Positions 19,066 through 32,824 of a stretch of DNA of 64,000 bases are shown here, piece by piece. The first letter of the stretch is position 1. Every line of letters starts with the position of its first letter. The position numbers and the translations under genes were made by a program. The notes beneath the pieces were generated by a model, which ran no database searches, was not told the DNA's origin, and saw only the letters and a program-made list of their open reading frames with translations. Location of the stretch: positions 186,001 to 250,000 of the forward strand of contig JAPYXD010000169.1 in assembly GCA_030998225.1 (NCBI GenBank), read 5' to 3'. The DNA comes from Diplolepis rosae (taxonomy: Eukaryota > Arthropoda > Insecta > Hymenoptera > Diplolepididae).

Positions 19066-21130
19066 TCAACTCAAAAATGTTTTACTTCTACCATTATTTA
19101 TAGTGTGTGTTAACAAACTATTATTATCATCACTTAAAAATGTCTTTAATTCACTAGAATCAGCCTCTAAAGCTACACCCATATTCTGTTTTTCTATTTT
19201 TGATCTTAGTTCGGGATTTTGAATTGCTTGAATTTCTTCTAATGTCCTTCCTCTTGTTTCAGGCATAATCAAATAAATAATAACAGCCCCAGTGATTATC
19301 AGTATTGAATACAAGAAAAATGTTGTATAAATACCGAAAGCATTAGTCACTGGTTCATACATGGCTGAAGTTATAAAGCTAAAAGCTGGTCCTATGATCA
19401 TTCCACTTGCCACCATAGGTCCTTTAATACTAATTGGGAAAATTTCTCCTATAATTATATAAGGCAGTGGACTGACCCCAAATGATCCAATCACGTCATA
19501 AAAAGTTAAGGCTACCAATGGCAGCCACGCAACTGGAGTAATATCCACTTGAATGTATATCTTCAAAAAGAAAAATATAGCTACAGTTGCCAAACAAACT
19601 CCATCCAAAATTGCAGTTGACAAAAAGAGAGCTTTTCTATTAAATCTATCGATGACTCCTGTTGCTGCTACACAAGCAACAAATTGCATCCCATTTCTTA
19701 TCATCACTTGAATTCCAGGTTTCAATGGTAAGGGGCTGAGACCAAAAATTTCGTGAGCATAGGAAACTGTAGCATATCTACCAGACAAATGTTCAGTTCC
19801 TTCAAGAACTAGGATTATCCAAAGACCTCTTCGATTACTTTTTTTGGTTATCACTTCCCAAAATCCAGAAGAAGCTTTCTGATCTTCTGCTATGACCAGC
19901 TTCATGGTTTCCATATCAGAAATCAAAACTTCAGATGTGGCAGTTCTTCTCAGCTTCCTGAGGCATTTCATGGCATCTTCATCTCGGCCTTTCATTAAGT
20001 AATAATGGGGAGTTTCTGGTAAAATGATGAAGATTAATAGAGAGAGGATAGTTACAGAGATTGACATCAAGTTTAAAATTTCGTAGGACCAATAAGCTGC
20101 AATTGATGTGAAGAGGAAGACACCAATATAGTTTGCTATAACCATTATGTTGACGAGAATACCTCTCACGTTTTTTTCTGCTATTTCACTTAAATATATG
20201 ATTAGGGTAGAATAGATACCACCTTCACCAACTCCCCCTAGGAACCTGGCAACAAAAAAATACGTAGGGTTTTCGGCGTAGATTATTAACAACCATCCGA
20301 TCAGCTCTGGAATGGTGAAAGCCAGTAAAGTATACTTTCGACCAATACGATCGATTAATGGAAAGTTTAGAAGACTTCCAACTAAATCCCCTGCATAATA
20401 TAATGAAACAATCCATGTTTCATGATTGGGTGTCACCTGGAAACCTGAGTTTCTTCTTTTTAAGTGATCGAGTGCTGGCGATGGCCAGGCTTGGTAAGAT
20501 CCACATACGATTGCTGAAACTGAGGCTGTAAACAAAATTTTCAATCAAAAGTGAGCTTTTGAGCTTTTGAGCTCACTCAAAAATTTTATTATACAAAAAA
20601 TGTGCCATTAACTATCGTCAATTATTATGTATGAATGTATTTAAAATTATATTTTCTTTTTTTACGTAATTATAGGTATTGTTTATAAATTTTGTACCAT
20701 GTTAATAAGTCGTTACTGTTTCTGTTAATAAAGCTGCGAATTATTGAATACATATATTTCAATGTAAAGAATTTAACTTTTGAATTAATTTATTTAAATA
20801 TACCACAACTGAAACTTAAATACATTATATATTGTAACAAGTTGATTATTTTTAAATGTAAATAAACTCACAAATTTTTATAGTTTTTTCAAAAACGTCA
20901 CAAATAATATGAAAAATAGGATGCTATACTAAATTGGACAGCTTAATACTGTTTATTTTTGAAAAGCCAGACTTCGCACGTTCATGATTTATATTATCAC
21001 GAGCTATAACCTATTATCGATACAAAAACATCCTCTACTACGATTTAAACTCACCACAGATTCCAAAAACAAATTGAACGAGCTCACTTTTTTCGCATCG
21101 AACTGATACTTCTACGACTTTTTGGTCCAT
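19066..21130 (-). CDS. Facilitated sugar/trehalose transporter, Tret1-like (MFS)
   Basis: Two exons on the minus strand, 21055-21130 and 19066-20525, with a 529-bp intron (donor GTGAGT, acceptor TTTACAG), encode about 511 residues, normal for this family. The start MDQKVVEVSVRC was chosen because its exon ends at a good donor and joins in phase to ASVSAIVCGSYQAW. Sugar-porter signatures are clear: DRIGRKYTLL after helix 2, YLSEIAEKNVRG before helix 5, LPETPHYYLMKGR before the central loop, DRFNRKALF after helix 8, GEIFPISIKG, and MPETRGRTLEEI after helix 12. Members are plasma-membrane carriers with twelve helices that move hexoses or trehalose between haemolymph and cells. The substrate here cannot be read from sequence. 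No break is seen, so this is probably a working host gene, the only one recognised in the window. Confidence 0.93.
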
Positions 21131-22439
21131 AGTTTCTTTTCTTTGGTTTACAACTTGTTCTGACTCAAATATTAGGAAACTTTAGCAGTGGATTACTATT
21201 AATGAAACTTAGTACACACAACTCAAGAAGAACTGCAGGATCAAATCAATTTTCACTATCAATGTGGTGTAGTATCTAATCTTAAGTGACGCTTAATCCG
21301 ATATCTGAATCATTTCTACATTCCCCTACATTTGGTGCTTGACAGTATCTCACTTATTAATACATTCGAAAACAATTATAAAATAAACATTAAACATTAA
21401 AAATTAATATTGATTATTTTACACTTTACAATTTTATACTCTCCTCTTATGCAGCACACTAAAAAAATATTTGCTAACAGCATATTGTGGAGTATATATT
21501 TTAATGGAATCTTTGAAGGAAAAGTTTTATAAAAATTGTTCAGCTTTTTTACGTGGTAGTTCATAACTTTTTTCATATATTATTCTCTTATTAACCAGTG
21601 CAATAATAGCAGAGTACATAAAACGTTTAAATGTCATGTTTGAATAATGTTTGCCATTTGGTAAAGATAAAATATTACTGAATTTTTTATTACAAACGCT
21701 TCAATCTCAACTTTTTATATTTCTATTTCTAGTCATCATTACAAACAATTTATAAATTTAATGCAATTTAAATTTACATATTTTGAAACAAGGCCACGTT
21801 AAATTGCAAATTAGTAAGTTTTGTTTGTTTTATCCTACTATGTATATACTATGTATATACTATATATATGTATATCCTTTTCGTGTTTTTTATACATATA
21901 CCATTGATAATTTCCGAATTTAGGAAATGAACAGAAACTAACCCTATGCCAAAACAACAAGAAATCAATAAAATCCATGTAATTTTAGGTCAATCGAAAA
22001 ATAGTTTTACACCGAGAAAAAAATGCTATTGAATCAAAAGTATTTTCTTCCAAAAGCATGTATATCATCAGATATCATGGATTCAAATCAATATGCTATA
22101 GAATTAGCAGATTAGTAACATATTTATTGGTTCTTGTAGTATATTTTATTATTGAAAAGTTTTCTTTGGGAAAAATCAAACAGTGCAATGATTTATTAGG
22201 TTAAATGTTTATTTAAAATATTTTCTTATTACAGATTCTTCAATTTTCATGATATAAAATCCGAAGAACTTTTTATTGAAAGACGAAGAAATCGTGTATA
22301 AATGAAGGATAATAAAAAACTATTTTGATAAGAAGGGTTGTTTTTAATTAACTGTTCTCCGAAATTGGGTCAACGCTGGCAACCAACTCTTAGAATCAGC
22401 GTTATCATATAATCACAAGAAATAAAACTGTTTTTATTA
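21131..22439. other. Upstream region of the transporter; no gene seen
   Basis: AT-rich DNA that should include the transporter promoter. It contains a small GTATATACTAT tandem repeat (about 21835-21880) and a diverged copy (about 21890-21965) of the segment at 17030-17105. No other structure is evident. Confidence 0.4.
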
Positions 22440-22676
22440 TAAAAAATCTTTACAACCTGAAGAATGCCCCAAGACTATGCAAAGCATTCAAACTCAAGAA
22501 GAAAATAGGAGTTTTGCCTTCATGACTGGAATTGGATTTAGGTGCAACAGATCATCTGATCAATGAATCAGACGCTTTTACAGTTGTGACGGATTTGGAA
22601 ATGCCGCCAAATATTTCCGTAGTCAAGAAGGATGAAACGACACTCGCCACCAAAGGAGGAAACATAAACATGAGGT
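22440..22676 (+). pseudogene. Copia-type Gag-Pol fragment around the protease
   Basis: A short plus-strand piece reads SFAFMT, then after a one-base shift LDLGATDHLINE and a downstream ISVVKKDETTLATKG. This matches the protease start of Copia polyproteins, where the usual motif is LDSGATDH. The catalytic Ser-Gly is altered to Leu-Gly and the frame is broken. The piece ends just before the P1 element's target duplication at 22700. Confidence 0.7.
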
Positions 22677-22707
22677 TATGGGCGTCACTGTGTAGTGGTG
22701 TTAGCAG

Positions 22708-25700
22708 CACGGTCGTATACACAGGTCTGGACACTTCGGTAGTGGGGGGCGTTCATATTTCGAGGCCAAAACGTGAGCTTCCATAAACCGCCGCACCGAG
22801 CGCTGCAATCTAGAAGTAAGGTTGGAGCACGGCGCTCAAATTTGAAAATCAAGACTTTAATTTTTTCGCTTCTATAAAATTTTTTATTTGATTAAACATC
22901 ACAAGACTATACTTTGTTTGAATAAGCATTATATGTATTGACAATTAACAAGTCAAAGATAAAAAAAAACTTTGATTTACGGGGATAAAAGTGTAAACAT
23001 TGGGTGGGATGTTCTAAGCAAGGAAAAGTGAATTTATAAGATGAAAAAACTTCTTCCATAACAAAGTCAAACACATGTACAGATGTGACGTGCTTAGCAA
23101 AGCAATGTTCTGTGAAACTAATAAGATCAAAAAATTTGAAATTACTATACACTAGTCCTCCTTTTGATTTAATATTGACCAATTTAGCGATGGATTTCGT
23201 TGAACTCGTAGTCGTTAATGCGTTGCGACATGTTTCACAGCCACTGTATTTTTTCAAAATCTGTCTACATAAATATCCTATAAAACAATAGATATAAGAG
23301 CATTAATATTGAAAATTACAATTTGGGATATATCCTCAATTGTATTGGCGGACATAAAAATGTTTATACATTGTAAACATTAACATAAACTACATAACAA
23401 ATTTTACCTCAAATGTTCGTGGAAGATGATGAATAGGCTATACTGGGCTATACTTTACTGAAACATTTAATTTGCTATAAATTAACTACTGTTGCAGTAA
23501 GACTAAGAGGGCAGACTTAACAAAAAGCTTAATATGTACATAAACAATATTTATGTAAGAGCTAGGTTATTTTAGTTATAGTTCCGTTCATGTTAGTCAC
23601 ATTTGACTCTAAATATTAGTAATTACATTATTTTCAAAGCGTTAAATTTTCGAAGCATAATAAAACTTTTGTGACACTTAACAGTTTAACCATGATAAAA
23701 ATGTTCATTGTTTAAAAAAATTAGACCTGTTGTATAATATACTACGCAATCGATGGTTTCAGGTTTTGAGTAGTCGTGATCTTCCAAAATGTCGTCAATG
23801 TCCCAATCTTCTTTAATTATAACTTCATCTAATTTTCTTTTTATAGATTCAACTTGAGCTGTATAATCAAGTGAGTCTTTATCACGTAACGCTTTCAAAT
23901 CAGCCAAGGTAATTAGATTTTTTGGACTGTTTTCGTTTGTCACCGAGCAATTTCCATACATAGGAGGTTTTAAAATACTGTATACTGATAGTATCTTATA
24001 TAGCGATAGGAAAGTAGAACACGATGGATGATCATTACAACCAGCAGCTTGCCGTGCAGTTCCAAAGAACTTCTGTAGATATTAGTATAAATGATGGGAT
24101 CAATTAAAAATAATTGATCACGTAAAAAGTTCGTAGTGAACTTAAAAAAATCTAATCGTAACGAATTATTATTTTATGTGTTGACAAGTGGCCTCTGTTA
24201 GAAACTCATCTTCAGATATTTTCTTTTCTCGAAAATTCTTTTCCCATTCATTCAACCAGTCTATAGAAGCCTGTATAACCTGCCATAATAATGAAAGTAA
24301 GTTCAGCAAATGTTTTACACCAAGAAAATTGAAAAAAGTTTCAAACAATTTTTTTTCATTGCAAGACCGAATACTATACCTTATAGTCTTTGTTATTTGG
24401 AGTGAGTCCTTGATTGGGAGTTTTCCTATTCATAGCGTCAAACATACTATCAATTTTTAAGGTAAAATTTACAGTTGCTTCGCAGCCTTCAAAGTCAGGA
24501 ATATTTTGAGAGTTGTAAAAAGTAAGTGCATCTGCAACAGATTTACTAAAAACCTAAAAAAATTTATTCATATAAGATTTTGTTTACGTCAATGTTATGT
24601 TTAATTATTTTTTAAGGTCAATTTACAAAGTTGCAAGAAATATTATTTAAAAATTTTTTTTAACAATATATGAATTATGAAATAAAAAATTATTCGACTC
24701 TTTGCCATATCTTATCAAAAACTCACCTGTGTAGCTAAAAATACGCGCATTTTAGCCGCCGAATCAAGCTGCACATGTCTTTTAGTTATCTTCGGAGCTA
24801 CTCTATCAAAAGCTGGTAGCTTTATATCAGTCATATATAGGTGCTCTATAAATTTCCAATCAACGTAATCTTCATTCGGACCAAGCTGCAAGTTATTAAA
24901 TAATTTCAATCGTGAATGATTACTTAAAATTTCGTATACTTATACTTGGAAGAATTGCATTTTAAGACTTACTTTCAATCTACGTTTATCATGTAAACGA
25001 TTTCTTATATTTTTTATGATATGCGGGACGTCAGAAAAAACAAATACTTTTCTAGTGTTATCATTGGGATGTACAAACCAGTTTTTAGTATTTTTTAGTT
25101 TTCCATTTACGCCAAGCTTCGTATTCATTTTTTTGTTGGTCGAAGCTCCATCCAAAATTATGGCATGAATTTTGGCTCCACAATCTTCAAGAAAAATAAT
25201 TCCTTTGACTACAATTTTAGCTAATTCTTCACCTTTTACTGGCCCATTAGAAGCAAAAACTGCCACGGTTTGTGTATTCGACGATGCCAATGGCTGGAAC
25301 ATTAATAATAAGCCGTGGGTAGCTTGATCGTTTATATTTTCTGCTTTGGGACCATCATCACCAAAATCAGTTAAACCACTGAACGTAAGATTTTTTGAGG
25401 AAACTGTAACTGACTTACGCAAATTTATTTCATCAAGAACAAGTACTCCGTATTTCTCGATAGGCTTTTTCGAATGCAAATGTTTTTTAAACAAAGTTTG
25501 AAATTTTTTATCAAAACCACACTTTGTATCTATTAAAGAGAAATATCGTCTAACAGTTCTCATACATGGTAAAGGTATGATATTATTCCTCCGTAAAAAC
25601 TCATAAGTAGAAGGAGACCTTATGTTCAATAGCATACACATCATCAACCATTCTTCAGAGTATCTTTGACCTTTGGGCTTTCTCTTAGAACAATTAAGAA

Positions 25701-28153
25701 TTTCTTTCATTGTCATCTTCTGCGGGTCGTTAATTTTATGCAATTTACAAATCCTATCAAAAGTTTCCTCTTTCATTGCAGAAATTCTATCGTGACATTT
25801 CTGAAGTGCTTCATTCAAAACTTTGACTTCTTTTTGTGCTCTTCTTCTTAATCTTTTTTCTCGTGCTAACTGCTTCTTCATAATAAAAACACCATTTCTA
25901 TCAGTACATTTGGATTTAATATTAATTTTCTGTTTTTTACTATTTTCTGTCGAGTAAAATTTATTCTTGATTGATTTTCTAGATCTCTGACAAGAAGTGC
26001 ATCGTTTACTTTTACTTAGTAAAGTACATTTTTTGTCTCGCCACACTCCACATGTATTTTTCAACGATTCGGAACTGAATAAAAATGTTTTGTCAAGAGC
26101 ACCGATACCTTCACATACGCGCATTTTTTGAAAACTTATCAATGTAGGAATTAAAATTGATCCTTTGTTAATTTTAGATGGCATCTCAGGCAAATCGACT
26201 TCAGTGCCATGAACATAGTACGTTAAGTTATGGCTAAAACGATCTATTTTAATGTTCTTTTGTAAAATGTCAACTTTTTTATTGTTTATGGTTTGCGAAA
26301 TCACATAAGTGAATATGATGTGATTGTCAGTGTTAACTGAAACTCCCCATTGCAGAAGTACGATCAATGCTTCATCTGAGCCAAAAACTAGAAAATAGTA
26401 TATACTGTTGATATAAAACAAATTCTTTAAAATGCTACAAAATATTTATTTGATATATTTGTTCTAATTTTTGTTTTAAATAAATAAATCGTTAAAAAAC
26501 TATATGACAAATTTATAATCATTGTAAATAATACATTAAGCGTCAAGAACATCATAATAAATAGTGTAATAAATTGACTCACAGATTTCACTGTTATATT
26601 TTATTTCCTTGGTTAAAATAGCTTCTGCATAGCTATGATCCACATTCATTCTTTTACCTTCGAATAAAAATGTATTGAACTTATCTCCACAATTTTTTGG
26701 TTCCTCAATGTCTAATGTATCTTTTTGTTTTGCTGCAGTACATAATAAATAAATGTAGTAATACGCTTGAAAGTACACATAATGAAAGAAGTAGAAATAA
26801 TAATGAATAATATTTTGGATACATTAACGGAACAATTTTTTATGAACAATGGAGATGAATGAGAAACTTAGCCAATGGTAGTTGAAACATTATATTGATT
26901 ACCAGAATGATTTGAATATTTCATTGATGCACAAACATTACCATTAGTCTCAATGCAAATTTGACTAGGTATGGCAGAACTGATATCACATTGATCACTA
27001 TTTGCCTCATTGAAACTATTTGTACGCTCTGCACCTGTAATAATTTCTGCAATAAATCAGTTTGCTCGTATAAAGTATATTTACATGTATTCAAATTGTA
27101 GAGCAGTTCCCCTGTTGCCCATTATACTGTGATATACATTACTAATAGACGTCTGTACCATTAATATGCACACTAGAATCATTAGAGCTCACCAATTCCA
27201 AATCAATGGCAACATTATTTATATCAATATCCATCTCCACTAAAATAAATAAAACACCAGTATATCTGATTTATCCTTTCATTCAAAACTGATTTTGAAA
27301 ATCAATATTAATTTACCAGACTTTTCTTGATAAAAGTTTCTACTAATATTATTTAAGAAAATTTTCCCTCCAGCGCATTTGTCCATTTTTTCATCTTTTT
27401 TACAATCAATGGTAGAGCATTGAATACCATTTACTTCCAAATCTCTTGATAAATGTACTTTGTCTTCAATGAAAATTGATGGAACAACAGTTTCATCTTT
27501 CAAATAATGTCTCTTAAATGGTACCTTGAAAAAAATATATGAAATAATTTCAAAGATCCAATATCCCTCAAGTTCTTAAAAATATTTGTTTACATATGAT
27601 ATATCAAGTAAGTGTTCTATACTCACATTCAACATTTCATTTCCAAATTTGTCATACTTCTTTAGACTGCTTTTTATGACACATTTTTTGAAATGTTTTT
27701 CACAAATTACCTGCCCAGGTTTTAATTCTGATAACGTAGGTATCACACTACGAATAGCTTCTTCCCATTCTTTTCTGCGCTTTTCATCCTTTGGAACTTT
27801 GAATATAGAAACTGAATTGGTGTCTAATTTGTGGAGTTTGCGCGATTCACAATTAGGAATAATACACGCTGAGGGCATTTTTAATAAAAAAAATAGCACA
27901 TCAATTCATAAATACAATGAATATCATTTTCACAAAAGTTTTATCTAAACGTGATCTAAACAGTATGATTACAGTAAAGAGCTTTGCCGCGCCGGTAGTA
28001 GCAGTGCTCGGATCTCGGAATAGGCTAGATTTACTTCTAGATTGCAGCGCCCCAAGCAGCCGACTCGGGAACTACACGGTTTGGCCTCAAAATCGTGACA
28101 CCCACGGCCAATGCTATAGCCCTAGAGTGTCCAGACCTGTGTATACGACCGTG
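22708..28153 (-). mobile_element. P-like DNA transposon P1 with exact 8-bp target duplication
   Basis: The element is bounded by inverted repeats, CACGGTCGTATACACAGGTC at the left end and its reverse complement at 28134-28153. Inverted similarity continues patchily inward for about 140 bp, for example ACTTCTAGATTGCAGCGC near 22810 and 28035. The octamer GTTAGCAG flanks both ends (22700-22707 and 28154-28161), matching the 8-bp duplication typical of P elements. It encodes a multi-exon THAP/P transposase on the minus strand. The right-hand duplication directly abuts the terminus of element P2. Confidence 0.9.
22907..27878 (-). pseudogene. P-element transposase with THAP domain (P1), lacking part of one exon
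   Basis: Exons, 5' to 3' on the minus strand: 27627-27878 (THAP zinc finger, CIIPNC to ICEKHF), 27317-27524, 27159-27239, 26903-27034, 26583-26732, 24973-26387, 24727-24885, 24380-24553, 24192-24279, 23727-24072 and 22907-23277. All phases agree by hand. The large exon holds the catalytic and GTP-binding core of P transposases: LDEINLRKSV, GLTDFGDDG, AIILDGASTNK and PHIIKNIRNRL. THAP domains bind the element ends; the core cuts and pastes DNA. Compared with P2, about 38 residues are missing after LNEWEKNFREKK, where 24073-24190 reads as non-coding. This copy is therefore probably inactive, although the remaining reading frame is open. The promoter lies in the 275 bp between the ATG and the element end. 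Confidence 0.85.
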
Positions 28154-28399
28154 GTTAGCAGCAGCCCTGTGCATTTCAAACAAAAATGGTGATTCCTTAG
28201 TGTCCTGAGTTGTGTTAGTTCCTATTTTCTCCACCAGCGCTAGTTGTAACATCACTTCCAGTTTTTCCATTGCTGTCAATGGGGCGGAATTAGTTTTTAA
28301 ACAATTTTCTTTGTTTATCGTGAAAGAATTATTTAATTTTGAAATTTTAAGTAATTTTACCTTTTTCTGTTTATCTGAAAATGTAAAATTTGACCAAAC

Positions 28400-31300
28400 A
28401 TGGGAGGATCACGTTGTATTGCTCCAAACTGTACACAAGGTTATGACAGCAACAGCGACAAAAAAGTGCCTAAATTTAGTGTTCCGAAAGATAAAGAAAG
28501 AATAAAAGCTTGGCAAATTGCAATTAAACGAGATAATTTTGTGTTAAAACCAGGGCAAGTTGTTTGTGCAAATCATTTTTTTCCCGAAGACATAATCTGG
28601 GGAGTTGAACACAAAGATGCTACTGGCAAAGTTACAGCGAAGGTAAGTATACGCAAAGAATGAGACTGAATTATTGTGTTATTTATTTTTTAAAAATATA
28701 TATTTGTCTTAATAAGGTAAATGTCCCAGTAATCGTGACCTTATAGTCCCAGTTTTCGTGACTTCCTTTTTAGTGCTTTTTAACTAAGTTTTAATTTATT
28801 ATAATTGCTTTTTATTCTACAAAACACTCAAAGTCAGTGATTTTTGTTATTAAATGTTTTTTAATTAAACTCATTTTCTATTCAAGATTATAACCTATTT
28901 TTGCGATTACTTTGACATTTACCTTCAATTTGTATTTGAGAATTATAAGTAACTATTATGACAAGGGAAACCTAGTGTTTTAAGTAATGTTAGTGATTTT
29001 TGCCTTTATTTTTTTCGTATATTTATTTCGATAAAGGTGTGGAAAAATGCTGAACAAATAAATTTGGATTTTTCAGTTCGATTATAAAATCCCTCGATTA
29101 AGGAAAGATGCCGTGCCAGCTAAGTTTCCAAATTGTCCCAAATATTTGTCTAAGACAAAAAAACGTCGGAGGTCACCAAAACAGAGGCAAAATTTCTCTC
29201 TTCGGAAAATTCCGAAAGTGGAAAGGAATTTGGTTTGTGAACAAAGTTTGGAGAATTTGGACATTGCGAGAATTGTCAAAAGCGAAAATGAAAATATTAT
29301 TGTAAGTCCTGATTTGCAAGACGAGATTGAAAGCCATGAATCTGAGGTGAAAAGTCTGAATAATGACGAGATTGAAAATCCTGAATCAGAGGTAAGCGGA
29401 CGTTGTGATAAAGAAAATAATTTATTTAGACTAATGTTTTCAAACAAAAACTGTGTGTCCTATCCTCTTCCTTGGACTCGACAAAATCTTATTTTGAATG
29501 AAGGAAATAAAATACAGTTTGTACATTGGACTACGAAATTTATAAACGACAAACATAAGCCTGTATGTTTTAAGCAGCTTGTTATAAACAGTGATTTGAC
29601 TGTGGATTTTTTTGTAAGTGGACTCAGCGTAGATTTAGACAAATGTGGCCAAAAAATGAACGTATCGACAGCTATGGAGGTGGAAACTCTTTTAAACAAT
29701 GTACAAGCATTGAAAACGTGTTCAGGAATTTCAAGTCCTTCTGCAGACATTAATTTTGAAACGTCATTCGCGCGACGTGATGATCAGGGATTTTTGCGAC
29801 ATAAAAATTGTTGCCTAATAATGGGAGCAGATTCAAAAGGCTTAAGATGTGATACTTGTAAAACTGGACGAAACACATTAAAAAAAAAAAGAAAAGAGAT
29901 TGAAAGAACGCAGATCAGTGCAACGCTTAAAACCGAATCTAAGTCTTTTAAGCAAAAAAAGGTTAAATTTGATCCAGGAACAACTAAAACTTGAACGACG
30001 ACAGAATATTAGAAGTAAAACAAGATTGCTTATGTACAAAAACCAGTTCCAAAAATGTAAAGAAAAATTACTGGCTATAGAGAAAGAATCTTTGAACGCG
30101 AAATTAGACCAACACAATTTGAAAATGTACGAGCGTACTGCAATTAATGAAATTCTGAATGCAGCCAAGGTTCCTAATAGTAAAGGACGTAGATACTCAG
30201 ACGAATGGTTAAAGCTGTCTCTCTTGTTACACATGCGTTCGCCAACTACGTACAGATTTCTTCGGGATAATAATGTTTTGGCTCTGCCTTGCACCCGAAG
30301 TATTCGTCGGTATGTATTTCGTAAATTAATTATTATTGTTACTGTTTTATTTACCTTAAGTTTCTTATAATAAGCCGTAATTTGCTAATATCTTACAGGT
30401 ACATAGCTTTGATAGAGACGCCTTGTGGGTTCGATCCAAACTTTTTTCAACTTTTAAAGGAAAAATTGTCAACATTATCGGATGTTGATCTTGATTCAAT
30501 ATTGGCGCTGGACGAAATCGGAACTCGAAAAAGAGTGTCCGTAGATTCCAAAAATTTGGCTTATAAAGGTCTTGTTGATTTCGGAGAGAAGGATAGACTA
30601 GTAGACATCAGCGAGAAGGCTGACCATGGTCTCGTATTCATGTTAGTCCCGATAAATAATGATTCAGCACAACCAATTGCAGTTTTTGCTGCAAATGGTC
30701 CAACTCCGGGTTCTACCTTAGCTCTTCTAATTATCGAAGCAATCATACTCTTGGAAAGGGCAGGTGCCAGAATACATGGCGTAGTCTCAGATGGTGCAGC
30801 CACAAATAGAAAATTCTGGACTGATGTAGGCGGCAATGGAAAGATGAACTGCGTTCGCAATTGGTTTCAGCATCCTTCGGATGAAAATAGAAAAGTGTAT
30901 TTATTTTCTGATACACCCCATTTAATAAAATGCGTCCGGAACCGTCTACACAGTGGAAATTTGAAGGTTGGTATAAAAATTCAAAAAAGCTTTGAGAATG
31001 AATTAGAAAAATTGAATATTACAAAAATGTAAATCAAATAATTTATTTTTATCAAATTCAATAGTTTGATCCAGACGGGGATCCTATAAGTTGGGAACAC
31101 ATTAAGATTCTTTTTGAACATGATCGACATGTTACGGGATTGCGAAAATGTCCTAAATTAACTGAGGCCCACCTTAACCCAAATTCCTTTGACAAAATGA
31201 GAGTTTCCTTAGCCGTACAGGTAACCATTTTTTACACGTAAAAAATGAAAATTTATATTTAAATTAACACGATTAATTGAAATTTTAGATTTTTAGCAAG

Positions 31301-32744
31301 ACAGTTGCAAACGCTTTGCGGGAGTACCGGAATTATGTTGACGAGTTAAAGCACTGCGAAAATACAGCTTTATTTTGCGAAAAAATTAATCGCTTGTTCG
31401 ATGCCCTCAACAGAACCTCCGATGAAACGGCCCTTAAGTTGGGATCTGAAGATTTGCAAGTGAATAGTTTTCTTTAAAATAAAATGTGAGTAATGTTTCT
31501 AAAGCCCAATAACACCTTACCCTTCAATAATATGTTCTAGGTAATTCAAGAATTTATTTTGTGGCTTGATGAGTGGGAGCAAAAAGTAAAGGACAATTTA
31601 ATATCGCCAAAACAGTTTTTAAGTGCAAGCACTTCCGAAGGTTTGAGGGTTACTTTGACTTCAATGATAGATTTGACTACGTATTTAATCAAATTTCGTG
31701 GCTTCAAATCTGTTCAAAGTGGCAGAATAAATCAGGATCCTCTAGAGGTTAATTTTCGAGTAGTTTTAAATTTGTTTAAATTTAAAGTTTCGTTGAATTA
31801 TTACGCTGTCAGTTAAATTGATTAATCATTTTCTGTTATTTTACAACAATGCTGTTTTATCTGTTTTCGTTACAATAATTTAGCAAAATGTGTTTCTGAA
31901 TGAAATTGAAATCAGTTTTCAATGTATTTACTCAAAATTACATTTTACAACTTCTTTTCTTTTTGTTCACTGGCAGCGATTTTTTGGGACTGTACGTTTA
32001 GTCGGCGGCACTAACAATCATCCAGCAACTCCTACCTTTTTGCAAATCTATAAAATCCTAGCAGCATATAGTCTCCTGAAACCTCCAAAATTTGGAAATT
32101 GTACACCTCTTCATGACGAACCTCCTAAATCCTTGATATCAATATCCATGCTGAAAGAAATGAATTCCTCCAAAAAATCAAGTGCTCTTGAAGAAATTAA
32201 GGCGAGATTAAACATCGCAATTTTAGACGAAGATTCAGACTTTAGCGACGTTATCAATTCAGTAGATCATAACTATAGTTCACCACCTGTTATTAAATGT
32301 ATAATGTATTATACCGCTGGAACAGTGTGTGCAAAATACCTAAAGCATTCAAACTGCTCAACTTGTAGGCATGCTTTCTTAAGTTCAGCTAAAGGGGTGA
32401 ATAATATTGAATCATCAATTTCCATGAATCGGCCTGAGGCTAGATTTATCAACGCTGAGGACCTTATTCATCCCAATTCATCTATTTTCAGTGTTATAGA
32501 AATTGTGGAGAAAATGTTTTCTAAACACTGTCGATCTACCAACGTCTTCGATCTCATTTTGGATGAGTTATCGAAGAAAAGAATTTTTAAATTTCCTTGC
32601 GATGAACACAGCAGAGAGGTCTTAGCCCATATAATCCAAAAGTACTTAGAAACACGAATGCGGCAGTATACTAAACATAATATGGCTGAAGAGAAGAACG
32701 ATAATAGAAGCAAAAAAAAACTAGCAAATCTCACGAAGACTTAA
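28400..32744 (+). CDS. P-element transposase with THAP domain (P2), one homopolymer frameshift
   Basis: Seven exons join in phase: 28400-28642, 29077-30309, 30399-30966, 31065-31220, 31289-31459, 31541-31747 and 31977-32744, about 1,115 codons. The first exon encodes a THAP zinc finger (CIAPNC to VCANHFFP). The second starts with the basic YKIPRLRKDAVP block found after THAP domains. Later come LALDEIGTRKR, VDFGEKD, VVSDGAATNRKFW and PHLIKCVRNRL of the P transposase core, and a complete C-terminal region with RFFGTVRLVGG. The only defect I found is a one-base frameshift in exon 2 at an A11 run (29880-29890). The frame before it ends TCKTGRNTLKKK and the frame after it continues ERRSVQRLK. If that run is miscounted, the gene would be intact. 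It is divergent from P1, with 521 bp between the two start codons. Confidence 0.85.
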
Positions 32745-32824
32745 TTCTGTAATTTCTTAATGTTGATTTTTTAAAATCTTTAATATGTATCAGAGCTTTT
32801 AAGATATTTATATATTCTATATAT

